Source: CALMEC01 sp963777565
GTDB taxonomy: Bacteria; Actinomycetota; Thermoleophilia; Miltoncostaeales; Miltoncostaeaceae
Assembly: GCA_963777565.1 (NCBI GenBank)
Contig: CAVZQZ010000009.1
Location: 62,001-126,000 of the forward strand
Direction: 5' to 3'
Length of the DNA: 64,000 nucleotides
Numbering within the stretch: the first letter of the stretch is position 1; each line of letters begins with the position of its first letter. This document shows, one piece after another, positions 42,517 to 50,272 of this stretch. A program made the position numbers and the translations under genes. Under the pieces are notes generated by a model. The model saw only the letters and a program-made list of their open reading frames with translations, had not been told where the DNA came from and made no database searches.

Positions 42517-43350
42517 TTAGGCCTCTTCGATCCGCGCTGCGTAAGCGCCCGGGTAGGTCGTCCGCAGGATGGCCGCCTGGTTGATGGCCTCAGTCCGGCT
42601 CGTGTAGACCCCCGAGTACACGACCCAGTAGTCGGGCTCAAGGGTCGCGTACAGCGAGGACTCGATGAGCCCCGCCGATCGGCCGGTTGCGCGCACCTGG
42701 TCACGGAAGGCGGCGGCGTCGGACTCGCTCGTCGTGCTGGCCAGGATCACCGTCCAGCCACTCGTGCCGTCGGGCCAGGTGTCGGCACCGGCTGGCGTCG
42801 TGGGCGTCGTCGTGGGTGACGTGAAGGTGGGCGTGGTTGTCGGCGTCGTGAACGTGGGCGTGGTCGTCTGTGTCGTCGTGAAGGTGGGCGTGGTCGTCGG
42901 CGTCGTCGGGAACGTGGACGTGGTGGGGAACGTCGAGGTGGTGTCGGTCACGTCGACGGAGCTCGTCGGCTCGGTCCCGGACGTCGTCGTCGGAAAGGTC
43001 GGGAGTGTGGTGGAGGTCGGAATCGTCGTGCCGGTGGGCGTGATGACGACGGCCGTCTCGTCGTCCTTGGCGATTGCGTAGGCGAGCGCCCCCGCGCCGA
43101 CGCCGAGCGCCACCAGCCCGATGGCCAGGATCCCGGTGGGACCGATCCTCCGGCGCAGCTTGGGCGCGTCCGGCGTCGGCGCGCCGCACTCGAGGCAGTA
43201 GGGCTGACCAGGCTCGAGCGGGTTGCCGCACTCCGCGCAGGTCGGTACGACGGGCTCGGGAGGCTCGGTATTCTGCGGCTCATCGGCGGGCGCGTCGCCC
43301 TCCGGACGATCGGGCTCGTCGTCGGGCAGCGTGACGTGGTCGTCGCTCAT
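42517..43350 (-). CDS. Zinc-ribbon, Thr-rich membrane protein with SPOR-like C-terminus
   Basis: 277 residues. N-terminal zinc ribbon (CAECGNPLEPGQPYCLECG), one membrane helix (GILAIGLVALGVGAGALAYAI), a long Thr/Pro low-complexity spacer (TTTPTFTT-type repeats, about residues 105-190), and a C-terminal domain GWTVILASTTSESDAAAFRDQV...WVVYSGVYTSRTEAINQAA that fits SPOR, a fold binding denuded peptidoglycan. The spacer is encoded by a short GTGGTCGTC-like repeat. Start ATG 43350 overlaps the upstream stop. Confidence 0.75.
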   Translation of the reverse strand: MSDDHVTLPDDEPDRPEGDAPADEPQNTEPPEPVVPTCAECGNPLEPGQPYCLECGAPTPDAPKLRRRIGPTGILAIGLVALGVGAGALAYAIAKDDETAVVITPTGTTIPTSTTLPTFPTTTSGTEPTSSVDVTDTTSTFPTTSTFPTTPTTTPTFTTTQTTTPTFTTPTTTPTFTSPTTTPTTPAGADTWPDGTSGWTVILASTTSESDAAAFRDQVRATGRSAGLIESSLYATLEPDYWVVYSGVYTSRTEAINQAAILRTTYPGAYAARIEEA

Positions 43351-43898
43351 CGCCCCTCGGGCGTCGCCGGAATGACCAGGGTCGAGTCGTCCCCGATCAC
43401 CGCGGTCTCAGAGGTCGCGATGACCTGGGTGTCCGCCTCGTCGACCGCAACGTGCACGCGGGCTCCGCAGCGGAAGCAGAACACCGCGTCAGCCTGGTAT
43501 GGCGCGCCGCAGCTCAGGCAGTAGCCCGCCGCGGGCGGCACGCGCACGCGTCCTTGCCGCCGGCGTGCGTCGTGCTCGGCGAGTTGCTCGTCGATCGCGG
43601 CGATCCGAGCGTCGAGCTCGAGCACGACTCCGGCCCGTCGCGCGACGAGATCGTCGCCGAGCATCCCCCGCAAGTACAGATCGTAGGCGAGCCCGCCGAG
43701 ATGGTAGACCGTCTCTTGGCGCTCGTCCCAGAGGCGACGGCGCTCACGCCGCAGCTGCCCGGTGGTCGGGGGGCGAGGGGGGAGACCGTCTCCGGACGCC
43801 GGGGACTCGTCCGTCGAGGCGTGCTCGGTCTCGGCGAGCTCGGAAGCGGGGTCGTCGGGCGCGTCCTCGCCGATGCCTTGCGTTGCGTCTGGATCCAC
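43347..43898 (-). CDS. Zinc-ribbon protein with acidic N-terminus
   Basis: 183 residues from GTG 43898 (start uncertain, since the frame stays open further). The N-terminal 55 residues are acidic and disordered-looking; a coiled coil follows (QLRRERRRLWDERQETVYHLGGLAYDLYLRG, RAGVVLELDARIAAIDEQLAEHDARR) and then a CLSCGAPYQADAVFCFRCGARV zinc ribbon. It overlaps the SPOR-like gene by 4 nt and shares its zinc-ribbon theme, so the two probably work together at the envelope; the function is unknown. Confidence 0.65.
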   Translation of the reverse strand: MDPDATQGIGEDAPDDPASELAETEHASTDESPASGDGLPPRPPTTGQLRRERRRLWDERQETVYHLGGLAYDLYLRGMLGDDLVARRAGVVLELDARIAAIDEQLAEHDARRRQGRVRVPPAAGYCLSCGAPYQADAVFCFRCGARVHVAVDEADTQVIATSETAVIGDDSTLVIPATPEGR

Positions 43899-43975
43899 GA
43901 CGCCCCACAGGGTACCGGACGTTTCGGAGCCCCTTCGAACCGCTTCGGTCCGGTTGACGTCTCGTGGCGACACGG

Positions 43976-44003
43976 TTGACCGCACCGTGCGGATGGATAC
44001 AAT
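43976..44003 (+). promoter_or_regulatory. Promoter of the SAM-riboswitch operon (TTGACC-16-TACAAT)
   Basis: TTGACC (43976-43981) and TACAAT (43998-44003) are separated by 16 nt, a near-consensus vegetative promoter. Transcription would start near 44010, a few bases before the riboswitch. Confidence 0.75.
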
Positions 44004-44017
44004 CCCGCCACTTGATT

Positions 44018-44121
44018 CGCATCAAGAGCGGTGGAGGGACTGGCCCTGTGAAGCCGCGGCAACCAGCGCAATCGCGTCAGGTGCCAAATCCATCAGACGA
44101 TCGTTTCGTCTGAGAGATGCG
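44018..44121 (+). promoter_or_regulatory. SAM-I (S-box) riboswitch aptamer
   Basis: P1 forms from CGCATC (44018-44023) and GATGCG (44116-44121). Conserved core pieces are in order: GGTGGAGGGACTGGCCC (44030-44046), GGCAACCA (44058-44065), GGTGCCAAATCC (44080-44091), the P4 hairpin CAGACGA/TCGTCTG (44094-44112), then GAGAGATG. This is an S-adenosylmethionine sensor that usually switches genes off when SAM is plentiful. Confidence 0.95.
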
Positions 44122-44123
44122 GA

Positions 44124-44164
44124 GATCAGGGGCTCGTGACCCCGGTGATCCGTCCTCTCGGACG
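44124..44164 (+). promoter_or_regulatory. Expression-platform hairpins of the SAM riboswitch
   Basis: GATCA with GGGG (44124-44132) pairs with CCCC and TGATC (44140-44150), followed at once by CGTCC/GGACG (44151-44164). There is no T-run. The ribosome site AGGAGGAG (44172-44179) follows, 7 nt before ATG 44187. Control may act on translation or through Rho rather than an intrinsic terminator; the sequence does not decide. Confidence 0.5.
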
Positions 44165-44186
44165 AAGCACCAGGAGGAGCGACCGG

Positions 44187-45428
44187 ATGACAGATGCGAG
44201 TGGGACCGCAACCGCGCTGCGCTGCAAGGGGTGTGGAACGCCCCGGCCACTGGCGGCGCTCTACGCCTGTGAGGAGTGCTTCGGACCGCTGGAGGTGGCC
44301 TATGACGGCGACCGCCTCCGACGGGTCACGCGAGCGCGGATTGCCGCCGGGCCGCCGTCGATGTGGCGGTACCGCGATCTCCTGCCGGCGGGACCGGCCG
44401 ACCCGGCGCGCCTGCCGGTGGGGCTGACCCCGCTCGTGCCGGCGCCGCGGCTGGCCGAGCGGCTGGGGCTGGCCGAGGTGTGGGTCAAGAACGACGCCGC
44501 CAACCCCACCCACAGCTTCAAGGACCGCGTCGTCGGGGTGGCCCTCGCGAAGGCGCGGGAGCTCGGTTTCGACGTCGTGGCGTGCGCGTCGACGGGGAAC
44601 CTCGCCAACGCGGTCGCAGCCCAGGCCGCGGCGCTCGGCCTCGAGAGCTTCGTCTTCGTGCCGGCGGATCTCGAGCCGCAGAAGATCACCGCCACCGCCG
44701 TCTACGGTGGCCACGTGGTGGCCGTCGACGGAACCTACGACGAGGTCAACCGCCTGTGCGGCGAGCTCGCGTCGGAGCGGCCGTGGGCATTCGTCAACGT
44801 CAATCTGCGCCCGTACTACAGCGAGGGGTCGAAGACGCTCGCATACGAGGTTGCGGAGCAGCTGGGGTGGCGCCTCCCCGATCGCTGCATCGCGCCGATC
44901 GCCTCCGGGTCGCTCTACACGAAGATCCATCGCGGGTTCCGTGAGCTCGTGCAGCTCGGTCTGGCAGAGGGTGAGGTCCCCGTGCTCGACGGGGCGCAGG
45001 CAGCTGGCTGCGGACCCGTCGCCGCCGCGTTCGCGGACGGCCGCGACTGGGTCGCGCCTGTACGGCCGGACACCATCGCCAAGAGCCTCGCCATCGGCGA
45101 CCCCGCCGACGGCGCCTTCGCCCTCGACACCGCCCGCGCAACCGGCGGGTCGATCACCGCGATCTCGGACACCGAGATCGTGGACGGAATCACCCTGCTG
45201 GCCGAGACGACCGGGATCTTCACGGAGACCGCCGGCGGGGTGACGACCGCGGTCCTCGCCCGCCTGGCGGCCGACGGCGCGATCGGCCGGCACGAGCGGG
45301 TGGTGCTGTACATCACCGGTGACGGCCTCAAGACGCCGGATGCGGTCGCAGGGGCACTGCGCCCGATCGAGATCAGCCCGAGTGTGGATGCCTTCGCCGA
45401 GGCGTTCGCCACCACCGCGACCATCTGA
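44187..45428 (+). CDS. thrC: Threonine synthase-like PLP enzyme under SAM riboswitch control
   Basis: 413 residues from ATG 44187. An N-terminal zinc ribbon (LRCKGCG, ACEECFG) precedes the PLP fold; the Schiff-base Lys112 lies in NPTHSFKDR, and other family signatures are VVACASTGNLANAVAAQAA and FVNVNLRPYYSEGSKTLAYEV. The orthodox reaction is O-phosphohomoserine to threonine. Control by SAM, and a sulfur-carrier gene 11 nt downstream, instead suggest that this copy may take part in homocysteine/methionine synthesis from O-phosphohomoserine. This is inference; the sequence alone does not separate the two. Confidence 0.9.
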   Translation: MTDASGTATALRCKGCGTPRPLAALYACEECFGPLEVAYDGDRLRRVTRARIAAGPPSMWRYRDLLPAGPADPARLPVGLTPLVPAPRLAERLGLAEVWVKNDAANPTHSFKDRVVGVALAKARELGFDVVACASTGNLANAVAAQAAALGLESFVFVPADLEPQKITATAVYGGHVVAVDGTYDEVNRLCGELASERPWAFVNVNLRPYYSEGSKTLAYEVAEQLGWRLPDRCIAPIASGSLYTKIHRGFRELVQLGLAEGEVPVLDGAQAAGCGPVAAAFADGRDWVAPVRPDTIAKSLAIGDPADGAFALDTARATGGSITAISDTEIVDGITLLAETTGIFTETAGGVTTAVLARLAADGAIGRHERVVLYITGDGLKTPDAVAGALRPIEISPSVDAFAEAFATTATI

Positions 45429-45439
45429 GAGGGGTGGCC

Positions 45440-45715
45440 ATGTCCGTTTCCGTACGCATACCCGCTCCGCTTCGTCCGCTCGTGGGCGACGCATCGACCG
45501 TCGAGTGCACGCCGGGGACTGTTCGCCAGGTGATCGCCGAGCTCGATTCGCGCTACGCCGGCTTCGCCGGACGCGTCACCGAGAACGGCGCGCTGCGGCG
45601 ATTCGTGAACGTCTTCGTGGACGGCCAGGATGTGCGCTTCGCCGACGGGATCGATACCCCGGTCCCGGATGGGCGGGAGGTGACCATCCTCCCGGCCGTT
45701 GCGGGCGGCGCCTAG
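45440..45715 (+). CDS. ThiS/MoaD-family sulfur carrier ending in Gly-Gly-Ala
   Basis: 91 residues; ATG 45440 chosen with GAGGGG upstream. The ubiquitin-like fold is evident (MSVSVRIPAPLRPLVGD, TVRQVIAELDSRY, RRFVNVFVDGQDVRF, EVTILPAVAGGA). Carriers of this family are activated as thiocarboxylates on a terminal GG. Here an extra Ala follows GG, so a protease must first remove it, as reported for the homocysteine-forming carrier of Wolinella (HcyS). The protease, an E1-like enzyme and the sulfur source are not in the window. It is 11 nt from thrC and surely co-transcribed. Confidence 0.88.
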   Translation: MSVSVRIPAPLRPLVGDASTVECTPGTVRQVIAELDSRYAGFAGRVTENGALRRFVNVFVDGQDVRFADGIDTPVPDGREVTILPAVAGGA

Positions 45716-46032
45716 CCTGGTTCGCCGGTCCCGCCGGCGCCGGTGGGCGGGATGATGGGGAGGCCGGTGGCCACCTGCGTCGTCCCGCCCGCGCGGTAGC
45801 CGATGTCGACGACGTCGCCGCGCAGATCGCCGTACACGCCGATGCCGATCGCGAGCATGATCCGCCTGCCGAGCCCGAGCTGCGGCTGGGGACGCAATGG
45901 CCTCGTGAACCGCACCCAGCGGCCCTCGATGACGTAGTCCGCACCCTCCTGCTGCTGCTGGGCGTTGACGTACACGTCGTACGGCGGCTCGGCGCCCTGC
46001 GGGAGGGGCACGCTCCAGGCGGGTGACTCCAT
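45712..46032 (-). CDS. Conserved hypothetical actinobacterial protein with a possible membrane segment
   Basis: 106 residues from ATG 46032. Begins SPAWSVPLPQGAEPPYDVYV, contains NAQQQQEGADYVIEGRWVRF and TRPLRPQPQLGLGRRIML, then AIGIGVYGDLRGDVVDIGYR. The pattern (a short beta domain followed by a 15-residue hydrophobic stretch) recurs in actinobacterial genomes as an unnamed protein. The stop overlaps the carrier gene stop by 4 nt. A longer start up to 46245 is possible, but its extra residues are Arg/Gly-rich and not convincing. Confidence 0.55.
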   Translation of the reverse strand: MESPAWSVPLPQGAEPPYDVYVNAQQQQEGADYVIEGRWVRFTRPLRPQPQLGLGRRIMLAIGIGVYGDLRGDVVDIGYRAGGTTQVATGLPIIPPTGAGGTGEPG

Positions 46033-46290
46033 CGTCGCGAACTGTATCGCCGCGTCTCGGTCGGGCACGAGGCCGCACGACGCGCCATGCGATCGCGACC
46101 CGGGAGGTCCAGTGCGCAAGACGCCCACGCCTTCGCCCGACCCCCGAGTCGGCCGACGATCCTCGAGTGGGACCGGATTCACGGCCTGAACGGTTTCTGA
46201 GAGGGTGGTATCCATGTTCCATATGAAGATGGCTTTGGGATTCATCCACTCGCCAGTGAGGTCGTGTGCCAGACGCTGCGGGCGTCGGCG

Positions 46291-46989
46291 ATGAGCGCCG
46301 GCTCAAGCGGCGACGGGCCGGGTCGCTCCGCACGCGACCGCGCAGCGTCTATCGGGAAGGGCGCCCGCGCGTCCGCTCACGAGCTGGTCGAGGCCGTCGG
46401 CGCCCTCGTCGACCAGGCGATCGGCCGCGTACTGCTCAGCGACGAGCGGGTCACCTCCGCCGCCGAGGCCAACCGACGACTCTCAGGCGACGCCGACACG
46501 GAGGTCCTCACCGACAACATCCAGCGCGTCGTCCTGCTCTCGGTGCCGGTGATCCGCAGAGTGGCCCGCGGGGCCCGGTTCACGCGGGTGCCATGGGTGA
46601 TGGTCGCCTCGAGCTCCGTGTCGATCGGGGTGGCGGTCCGCACCGGGGTGCGGGAGCTGCAGCTGCTCGCCTCGCTCGTCGCCCACCGCATCGAGTTGGC
46701 AGTTGGCGCGCCCGCGGACCGGGTGCTCGTCACGAAGCTGGCGATCGACCTGTACCTGAACCCCAACCGTGCCCCAGACCCGGCCGACGACAGGCTGCGC
46801 GTCGTTGCGCTCGCCCGGACGTGGGTGCTGAGAGGGGCCCTCGGCCGCACCACGTCGAAGCGGGCCGCAACCGCGTTCGTCGCCGCAGAGCGACTCGACG
46901 CCGCCGCCCTCTCCGGTTACCAGGCGGCCACCCGCCGACGCCTCGGGGAGGCGCAGACCGGCGGCGAGCCGCACCCCGGCGCTGGCTGA
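46291..46989 (+). CDS. Hypothetical protein, helical with a central hydrophobic stretch
   Basis: 232 residues from ATG 46291. Mostly helical; the central part (VVLLSVPVIRRVARGARFTR, PWVMVASSSVSIGVAVRTGVRELQLLASL) is hydrophobic, with a conserved-looking ADRVLVTKLAIDLYLNPNR segment. I cannot assign it to a known family. A short AT-richer stretch upstream (46205-46240) may hold its promoter. Confidence 0.55.
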   Translation: MSAGSSGDGPGRSARDRAASIGKGARASAHELVEAVGALVDQAIGRVLLSDERVTSAAEANRRLSGDADTEVLTDNIQRVVLLSVPVIRRVARGARFTRVPWVMVASSSVSIGVAVRTGVRELQLLASLVAHRIELAVGAPADRVLVTKLAIDLYLNPNRAPDPADDRLRVVALARTWVLRGALGRTTSKRAATAFVAAERLDAAALSGYQAATRRRLGEAQTGGEPHPGAG

Positions 46990-47428
46990 CGACCGCCACC
47001 GAACCTCCGTTAGACCCACTCGGTGCCTCCGGTCGAGCCCGGCGGGGCTGGGAGGAGGGGGAGCGGTGAGGCGCATGACCGCGCTGACGACCAGGATGAC
47101 GATGATCCCTCCCCAGCCGAACACCCTCAGTGTCGCCGATGCCGAGCACCGGTGAAGATCAGCTAACCGACCACCCCGCCTGGTAAGGCCCAAAACGATG
47201 GAGACCAGCCACGACTTCGGACCCCGCAGACCGCCGAACACGTCGTTCGGGGTCTGACCGCACGGCCGATGACCCCGACCACCAAGCCAAACGGAGTGCT
47301 CCAGTCATCGGGACCGCCCTGCGGTGGAGGGGACTGACCACGGAGACGATTACAACCACCCTCGCCGATGCCAAGGAGGAGGGAGGAGGTTCCTCTCCGG
47401 GTTCCCACCCTCCGGCGGACCGGGGGAT
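46990..47428. other. Intergenic stretch without a supported gene
   Basis: On the minus strand a short hydrophobic run (FGWGGIIVILVVSAVM, around 47080-47130) might come from a small membrane protein, but no ribosome site and no clean stop support it. No RNA-gene signature is visible. The right border is the tRNA-Arg 3' fragment. Confidence 0.35.
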
Positions 47429-47480
47429 GCGGAACACGCGCGGCAGGATTCGAACCTGCGACCTCTGGCTCCGGAGGCCA
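47429..47480 (-). repeat. 52-nt direct repeat: 3' part of tRNA-Arg (left attachment-site copy)
   Basis: These 52 nt are identical to 48580-48631. They contain the tRNA-Arg 3' half (from the anticodon arm through the T arm, acceptor strand and discriminator base) plus 6-7 nt beyond it. Past 47480 the sequence departs from tRNA, so this copy cannot make a tRNA. Confidence 0.9.
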
Positions 47481-48079
47481 ACGCAGGGGCGGTACGTGGT
47501 GGTACCAGGCGGCACGAAACCCCAGCAATCTCACCGTTTCGCTCTCCCGGCGATGCCGCCCCGTACCGCCCCGTCCCGGTGCAGATGTTCCCGAGATGCT
47601 CCCCCAGGGCCAGGCCCCGCAAGGAAGGCGGGCCTTGGCCGAAGGAGGTCGGGGGCAGCCCGAGCAACTGGCGGATCGCCTGGGTGATCGTGAGCCGTTT
47701 CTGTGCCGACTCCGCGGAGGCGTCGAGGACTGGGGAGGCCTCGGCGTCCGAATGGGCGGCGGCGCCAGGCAATCAAGGCGTCTACTTCGGCTATGGAGCG
47801 GTCGGCTTCTGGCTCGTGATGAGGACCGCGACGTCCGAGGTGGGATAGCTCGAAGGGCTTCGGCGCATCTTCGCGGCCTCGGCAGGGAGTCGGAACCCCT
47901 TCAAGTAACGAGGTCCGTTGCCGATCCAGCGGATGGTTGCGGTTCGGAGCGTAGGGCGAGCCCCCTGCGCCGGGTTGGCTCCTCCTCCCGTACACTCAAC
48001 CCTTCGGGGTTCCACGGGATTTCGGGAGAGGTCCGCCCGGCGGCGGTCCACACTCAACACCCAAAGAGAGGACCGATCC

Positions 48080-48259
48080 GTGCAGAGATTGGCGAGACTT
48101 ACCGCGAGGGCGACCGCGAGGGCGATCGACGTCAGCATCGCTCTCGTCACGATGCCAGCCAAGTGGGCGGCCGACAGCTTGCGCTCCTACGCGGACCAGA
48201 GGGATGAGCCGCCCGGGAGAGCCTCCGCGGGGGAGGACGGCGGCGAGCGAGTCGAATAA
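48080..48259 (+). CDS. Small ORF inside the tRNA-flanked segment
   Basis: 59 residues from GTG 48080 with GAGAGGAC upstream: begins QRLARLTARATARAIDVS, then IALVTMPAKWAADSLRSYAD. Predicted mostly helical and amphipathic, unlike any family I know. It is the only frame between the repeats with both a ribosome site and protein-like composition. Confidence 0.35.
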   Translation: MQRLARLTARATARAIDVSIALVTMPAKWAADSLRSYADQRDEPPGRASAGEDGGERVE

Positions 48260-48579
48260 CTCCTAGCGCCCTCCCTGGGCGCGCGCGAACGCTGTTCAAG
48301 ACCCGAGAAGGAAGCGGTCGTCGCCCTTCAACGCATGGACGGGAAGAACGAGGCGGCTCCCTCGACTTCCCCCGATGGCGGCTGTGGCGATCTAGCACGA
48401 TCCGGGGGCGGGTCTGGTGGGGGCGCCGTTGCACTAGGGGGCGAGTTACGCCCTCGACAGCGCGGATGCGTACTCGCACCAGTCCCGCGCCGCCGCCGTC
48501 ACGGCGACGTTCGCTCCGTGGGGGCTGTTTGGCTGCGACACCCACACGGCAAGAAAAGTGGCCGCCTATCAGGGGAAAC

Positions 48580-48631
48580 GCGGAACACGCGCGGCAGGAT
48601 TCGAACCTGCGACCTCTGGCTCCGGAGGCCA
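48580..48631 (-). repeat. 52-nt direct repeat: right copy, inside the intact tRNA-Arg
   Basis: Identical to 47429-47480; it includes the tRNA 3' half and the bases just past the 3' end. Confidence 0.9.
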
Positions 48632-48658
48632 GCGCTCTATCCACTGAGCTACGCGCGC
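48586..48658 (-). tRNA. tRNA-Arg (anticodon CCG)
   Basis: Minus strand: acceptor GCGCGCG (48658-48652) pairs with CGCGCGT (48593-48587), with G at the discriminator (48586); D arm GCTC...GAGC; anticodon loop CTCCGGA with anticodon CCG; T arm GCAGG-TTCGAAT-CCTGC. 73 nt without an encoded CCA. It reads CGG codons. Confidence 0.95.
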
Positions 48659-48699
48659 TCGTCTGCGAGTCTACCCGAGACCCCGACCATGGAGGCCCA

Positions 48700-48897
48700 A
48701 TGACCCCGGACGACCCTGCGCGCATCGCGGCGGAGCTCGCCACCCAGATCGCCACTGCCCGCGTCGGTGCCGCGGCCGGCCGGCCGAACGTCACCGAAGG
48801 GCGGGAATTCGCCGGTTACTTCCGAGTCGTGCTCGGCGAGACGCGGCGTGCGCTCGGCCTGCCGCCGGTCCAGGAGCTGGAAGCCGCCGAGGGGTGA
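48700..48897 (+). CDS. Small hypothetical protein upstream of the phosphodiesterase
   Basis: 65 residues from ATG 48700 behind GGAGG. Begins TPDDPARIAAELATQIATAR and ends GYFRVVLGETRRALGLPPV. It overlaps the next gene by 4 nt (GTGA), so the pair is translationally linked. No known family. Confidence 0.6.
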   Translation: MTPDDPARIAAELATQIATARVGAAAGRPNVTEGREFAGYFRVVLGETRRALGLPPVQELEAAEG

Positions 48898-49439
48898 GGA
48901 TCGCAATCCTCAGCGACACGCACTTCCCCGGCCGAGGATCGGCGCTCCCCCAGCCCTGCATCGACCTGATCGCACGAAGCGATCTGGTCGTCCACGCGGG
49001 GGACCTGGCCGACATGGCCACCCTCACGCTGCTGCGCGGTTTCGGCAAGCCGCTCGTGGCCATTCACGGCAACGCCGACGACGACGGCGTGCGGCGGGCC
49101 CTCCCGGCAACCGCCGAGGTCGAGCTGCCGGGGCTCACGTTGGCGGTCGTGCACAACGGCGGGCCGGAGCAGGGCCGCCTCGATCGCATGCGCGGGCGCT
49201 TCCCCGGCGCCGGCGGCGTCGTGTTCGGCCACTCGCACATCCCGCTCTACGAACGCGCGCCCGACGGATTCTTCATCCTCAACCCCGGTAGCGCGACCGA
49301 CCGGCGCCGCCAACCCCGCCACAGCATGGTCGAGCTGACCGTCGTCCGCGGCCGAGCGCCCAAGATCGCCTTCCTCGCCGTGGACGAGCCCACCGGCCCG
49401 CTCCCCGACGAGTTGGTGCGGGGAGGAGCGCTCCCCTAG
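48894..49439 (+). CDS. MJ0936/YfcE-family phosphodiesterase
   Basis: 181 residues, GTG start in the preceding stop. Metallophosphatase motifs are in order: RIAILSDTHFPGRG, VVHAGDLAD, IHGNADDD, HNGG and FGHSHIP with NPGSATDRRR. It should be a cytoplasmic metal-dependent phosphodiesterase acting on phosphodiester bonds of unknown substrate. Convergent 4-nt overlap with the next gene. Confidence 0.9.
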   Translation: MRIAILSDTHFPGRGSALPQPCIDLIARSDLVVHAGDLADMATLTLLRGFGKPLVAIHGNADDDGVRRALPATAEVELPGLTLAVVHNGGPEQGRLDRMRGRFPGAGGVVFGHSHIPLYERAPDGFFILNPGSATDRRRQPRHSMVELTVVRGRAPKIAFLAVDEPTGPLPDELVRGGALP

Positions 49440-50170
49440 GGCCTCAGGCTCCCGAAGCGCAGGCCCGCGATCGGCCGGGGCGCCACGGACACCGTCCTGG
49501 TGACCTTGGAGAGGAGTTTCGCTCCCCGCCTGCGAGTCGTGGTCTGCCGCCCGGTGAGGTGGTTCGTGCTCACCGCGATCGAGACGCCCGTCAGCCGGTC
49601 GGTCACGAGCGTGTCGAGGCCGACGAGCCGGAACTTGCCGGTCGAGGCGTGCCACCTCAGCCGGTGCGTCGTTGTCGAGAGGCTCCGCCCGCCGAACTGC
49701 TGGCGCACGACGACGGTGCGCTTGGCGATCACGACACCCACCGGCATCCTCGCCGCCCCCCAGAACGCGCCTCCGCATTCGGCGCACCCGAGCAGCCGCG
49801 GCGCCAATCCGACCCGTCGCAGGAGCCCGCCGGCCTCGCGCCGCACGAGCAGCAGCGCGCGCGAGCCGTCGACGACCCCGTACGCGGCGCCGCCGGACTC
49901 GCTCTGGATGAGAACGATCGCCTGATCACGGTCGCCGTCGCCGTCCAGGTCGCCGGTGGCGCGCTTCTCGACTCGCCAACCCGGCGGGGCGAACCCGGCG
50001 GGCGTCGTCGCCGTCGCCGGGATCTGCTGCGCCGGGACGACGGCGCCATGGGCGTCGTGGGCGAGCGCCGCGGCGGCGATCACGGCGGACGCGACGCCTG
50101 CGACGATCCACGGCGCGCGCGGGCGCGCCGGACGGTGAGGTGTGGCCAGGGGAATGCGGGAGGTCGTCAT
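49436..50170 (-). CDS. Secreted protein with a DxDxDxD calcium-type motif
   Basis: 244 residues from ATG 50170 after GAGG. Signal peptide (APWIVAGVASAVIAAAALAHDAHGA), then WRVEKRATGDLDGDGDRDQAIVLIQ, an FG-GAP/dockerin-like Ca-binding loop with a beta strand. The rest (GVVDGSRALLLVRREAGGLL, CAECGG, RTVVVRQQFGGRSLSTTTHRLRW) is beta-rich with a CAEC pair. Probably an extracellular protein; function unknown. Confidence 0.7.
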   Translation of the reverse strand: MTTSRIPLATPHRPARPRAPWIVAGVASAVIAAAALAHDAHGAVVPAQQIPATATTPAGFAPPGWRVEKRATGDLDGDGDRDQAIVLIQSESGGAAYGVVDGSRALLLVRREAGGLLRRVGLAPRLLGCAECGGAFWGAARMPVGVVIAKRTVVVRQQFGGRSLSTTTHRLRWHASTGKFRLVGLDTLVTDRLTGVSIAVSTNHLTGRQTTTRRRGAKLLSKVTRTVSVAPRPIAGLRFGSLRP

Positions 50171-50258
50171 CGTGGGTTCCTCGGGTCGCGGGACCGAGCG
50201 ATGTTCCCACACGCCGGGCGAGGTGGCACGGACGTCGGTGACGGCGCGACGGTCGGGG

Positions 50259-50264
50259 TAGGAT
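50259..50264 (+). promoter_or_regulatory. Candidate -10 element (TAGGAT) for RNase Z
   Basis: TAGGAT ends 8 nt before GTG 50273, implying a leaderless transcript. Confidence 0.4.
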
Positions 50265-50272
50265 CGCGGGCC

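Larger units (their letters stand above)
47429..48631. mobile_element. Probable relic of an element integrated at tRNA-Arg(CCG)
   Basis: An intact tRNA gene at one end and a copy of its 3' part at the other is the classic footprint of site-specific integration into a tRNA 3' end. The interior (47481-48579, about 1.1 kb) holds no recognisable integrase or excisionase, only one small credible ORF (48080-48259). Most frames are short and low in protein-like content. Either the element has lost most genes or it depends on an integrase elsewhere. A tandem duplication of the tRNA region is the alternative. Confidence 0.6.

Noticed and set aside
47040..47160. Small membrane protein with FGWGGIIVILVVSAVM
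   Set aside because: No ribosome site and the frame runs without a stop into the antisense of the neighbouring gene.
47791..47945. Excisionase-like fragment (RYLKGF near IGNGP) between the att copies
   Set aside because: A weak resemblance to AlpA/HTH_17 proteins, but no helix-turn-helix precedes it and no start or ribosome site fits.
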